This document shows, piece after piece, positions 5,770 to 7,253 of a stretch of DNA of 7,253 nt (the first letter of the stretch is position 1; the number at the start of each line of letters is the position of its first letter). The position numbers and the translations under genes are program-made. Source of the DNA: Gammaproteobacteria bacterium (GTDB taxonomy: Bacteria > Pseudomonadota > Gammaproteobacteria > Arenicellales > Spongiicolonaceae); the NCBI GenBank assembly GCA_007570945.1, contig RKSH01000090.1, positions 1-7,253 on the forward strand, written 5' to 3'. The notes beneath the pieces were generated by a model that was not told where the DNA came from, did not search any database, and was given only the letters and a program-made list of their open reading frames with translations.

Positions 5770-7253
5770 ATGCCCCGCCGCGCCACCCGCCCATCCTCCC
5801 CGGTGAAATACATTTTTATCACCGGCGGCGTGGTTTCCTCCCTGGGCAAGGGCACCGCCTCGGCCTCCCTGGGCGCGCTGCTGGAGTCGCGCGGGCTGCG
5901 GGTGGACCTGGTGAAACTGGACCCGTATATCAACGTGGACCCCGGCACCATGAGTCCGTTCCAGCACGGCGAGGTTTTTGTCACAGAAGACGGCGCCGAG
6001 ACCGACCTGGACCTGGGCCACTACGAGCGTTTTGTGCGCGTCACCATGGGCCGCGGCAACAACTTCACCGCCGGGCAAATCTACGAAAATGTCATCCGCA
6101 AGGAGCGGCGCGGCGACTACCTCGGCGCCACCATTCAGGTCATCCCCCATATCACCGACGAAATTAAACGCTGCATTGTCACCGGCCGCGACGGCGCCCA
6201 TGTGGTGTTGGTGGAAATCGGCGGCACCGTCGGCGACATTGAGTCGCTGCCGTTCCTTGAGGCCATCCGCCAGATGCGCATTGAGATGGGCGCCGCCAAC
6301 ACGCTGTTTCTCCACCTCACCCTGGTGCCGGAAGTGGCGACGGCCGGCGAAATCAAAACCAAACCGACCCAGCACTCGGTCAAGGAGTTGCGCAGCATCG
6401 GCATCCAGCCCGACATTGTTTTGTGCCGCACCGGCCGGCGCCTGCCGCCGGCGGCGCGGCGCAAGATCGCGCTGTTCACCAATGTCCCGGAGGAGGCCGT
6501 CATCTCGGCCCTGGACACCGGCAACATCTACCGCATCCCCGGCTTATACAGCGAACAGGGCCTGGACCGCATCGCGCTGGCGCACCTCGGCATCAACGAT
6601 GCGCCGCCGCCGGACATGAGCGAGTGGCGGGCGGTCAACGAGGCGCGCGACAATCCCGACGGCGAGGCCACCGTCGCCATGGTCGGCAAATATGTGGACC
6701 TCACCGAGTCCTACAAGTCATTGTCCGAGGCGCTCATCCACGCCGGCATCCGCACCCGCACCCGCATCAACCTCCGCTACATCGACTCCGAAACCGTCAC
6801 CCTCGGCGACGATGGCGGCATCGCCCAACTGGCCGACGCCGATGCGGTGCTGGTGCCCGGCGGTTTCGGCGGGCGCGGCATGGAGGGCAAGATTCGCGCC
6901 GCCGGTTTCGCCCGCGCGCGGCGGGTTCCGTACCTCGGCATCTGCCTCGGCATGCAGGCCGCGGTCATTGAGTTTGCGCGCAACGCCGCCGGCCTCGCGG
7001 GCGCCGACAGCACCGAGTTCACCGCCGCCGCCGCGCACCCGGTGATTGCGCTCATCACCGAATGGGTGGGCGCCGATGGCAAGGTGCAAAAGCACGGCGG
7101 CGGCGCCGACCTCGGCGGCACCATGCGGCTCGGCGGGCAGGCCTGCCGGCTTAAGCCCGGCTCCCTCGCCGCCGACATTTACCGCGCCGGGGAAATCGTG
7201 GAACGCCACCGCCACCGCTACGAATTCAACAACAACTATCTGGAGCGGCTGCA
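5770..7253 (+). CDS. pyrG: CTP synthase, 3'-partial
   Basis: Makes CTP from UTP, ATP and glutamine, the last step of pyrimidine nucleotide synthesis. The N-terminal synthetase domain has the P-loop GGVVSSLGKG, KLDPYINVDPGTMSP, EDGAETDLDLGHYER, VEIGGTVGDIES and KTKPTQHSVKEL (UTP/CTP site). Codons 6010-6012 (Asp) and 6214-6216 (Glu) match the E. coli metal ligands Asp72 and Glu140. After a linker the class I glutamine amidotransferase domain begins near MVGKYVDL, with the nucleophile Cys at 6943-6945 in GICLGMQ. The catalytic His and Glu and about 60 C-terminal residues lie beyond the window. The start is unsure: ATG 5770 adds an Arg/Pro-rich MPRRATRPSSP, whereas GTG 5803 gives MKYIFITGG, which fits the family's usual N-terminus better. 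Neither has a Shine-Dalgarno sequence. I give the longer form because it has an ATG. A predicted promoter lies just upstream. Confidence 0.97.
   Translation, partial: MPRRATRPSSPVKYIFITGGVVSSLGKGTASASLGALLESRGLRVDLVKLDPYINVDPGTMSPFQHGEVFVTEDGAETDLDLGHYERFVRVTMGRGNNFTAGQIYENVIRKERRGDYLGATIQVIPHITDEIKRCIVTGRDGAHVVLVEIGGTVGDIESLPFLEAIRQMRIEMGAANTLFLHLTLVPEVATAGEIKTKPTQHSVKELRSIGIQPDIVLCRTGRRLPPAARRKIALFTNVPEEAVISALDTGNIYRIPGLYSEQGLDRIALAHLGINDAPPPDMSEWRAVNEARDNPDGEATVAMVGKYVDLTESYKSLSEALIHAGIRTRTRINLRYIDSETVTLGDDGGIAQLADADAVLVPGGFGGRGMEGKIRAAGFARARRVPYLGICLGMQAAVIEFARNAAGLAGADSTEFTAAAAHPVIALITEWVGADGKVQKHGGGADLGGTMRLGGQACRLKPGSLAADIYRAGEIVERHRHRYEFNNNYLERL

Noticed and set aside
5547..5984. Minus-strand frame with a seven-residue repeat (AGTVVAT, AGTVTAT and similar)
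   Set aside because: The peptide repeat only reflects the 21-bp DNA repeat read in antisense. The frame overlaps the ends of both tilS and pyrG, and no start signal or domain supports it.

Overview
This window is a stretch of bacterial housekeeping chromosome carrying four genes head to tail on the + strand: dnaE (5' end missing), accA, tilS and pyrG (3' end missing). The order dnaE-accA-tilS-pyrG is a known arrangement in Gammaproteobacteria. Pseudomonas has it, usually followed by kdsA and eno; E. coli has it split, with other genes between accA and tilS. The high G+C content (roughly mid-60s percent by eye), an E. coli-type DnaE with a degraded PHP domain, and a 319-residue AccA point to a high-GC gammaproteobacterium. 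The species cannot be named from the sequence, and a betaproteobacterium is not fully excluded.

Layout: 1-3225 is DnaE, lacking about 90 N-terminal residues. A 40-base gap follows, then AccA (3266-4225). A 51-base gap follows, then TilS (4277-5662). The last gap is about 107 bases to an ATG for PyrG (140 bases to an alternative GTG), and PyrG runs off the end at 7253. The two short gaps and shared direction suggest that dnaE, accA and tilS are cotranscribed. The third gap differs: it holds a degenerate 21-bp tandem repeat that starts inside the end of tilS and contains its stop codon, followed directly by a good sigma70-like promoter (TTGCCC, 17 bases, TATCAT with an extended TG). pyrG therefore probably has its own promoter as well as any read-through.

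The genes serve growth: chromosome replication (DnaE), the first committed step of fatty acid synthesis (AccA), decoding of AUA isoleucine codons (TilS) and supply of CTP (PyrG). No mobile element, CRISPR array, tRNA, rRNA or clear intrinsic terminator was seen. I found no previously undescribed system. The part most worth a second look is the tilS-pyrG junction (about 5640-5810). A lesser point is the loss of two PHP metal-ligand positions in DnaE.
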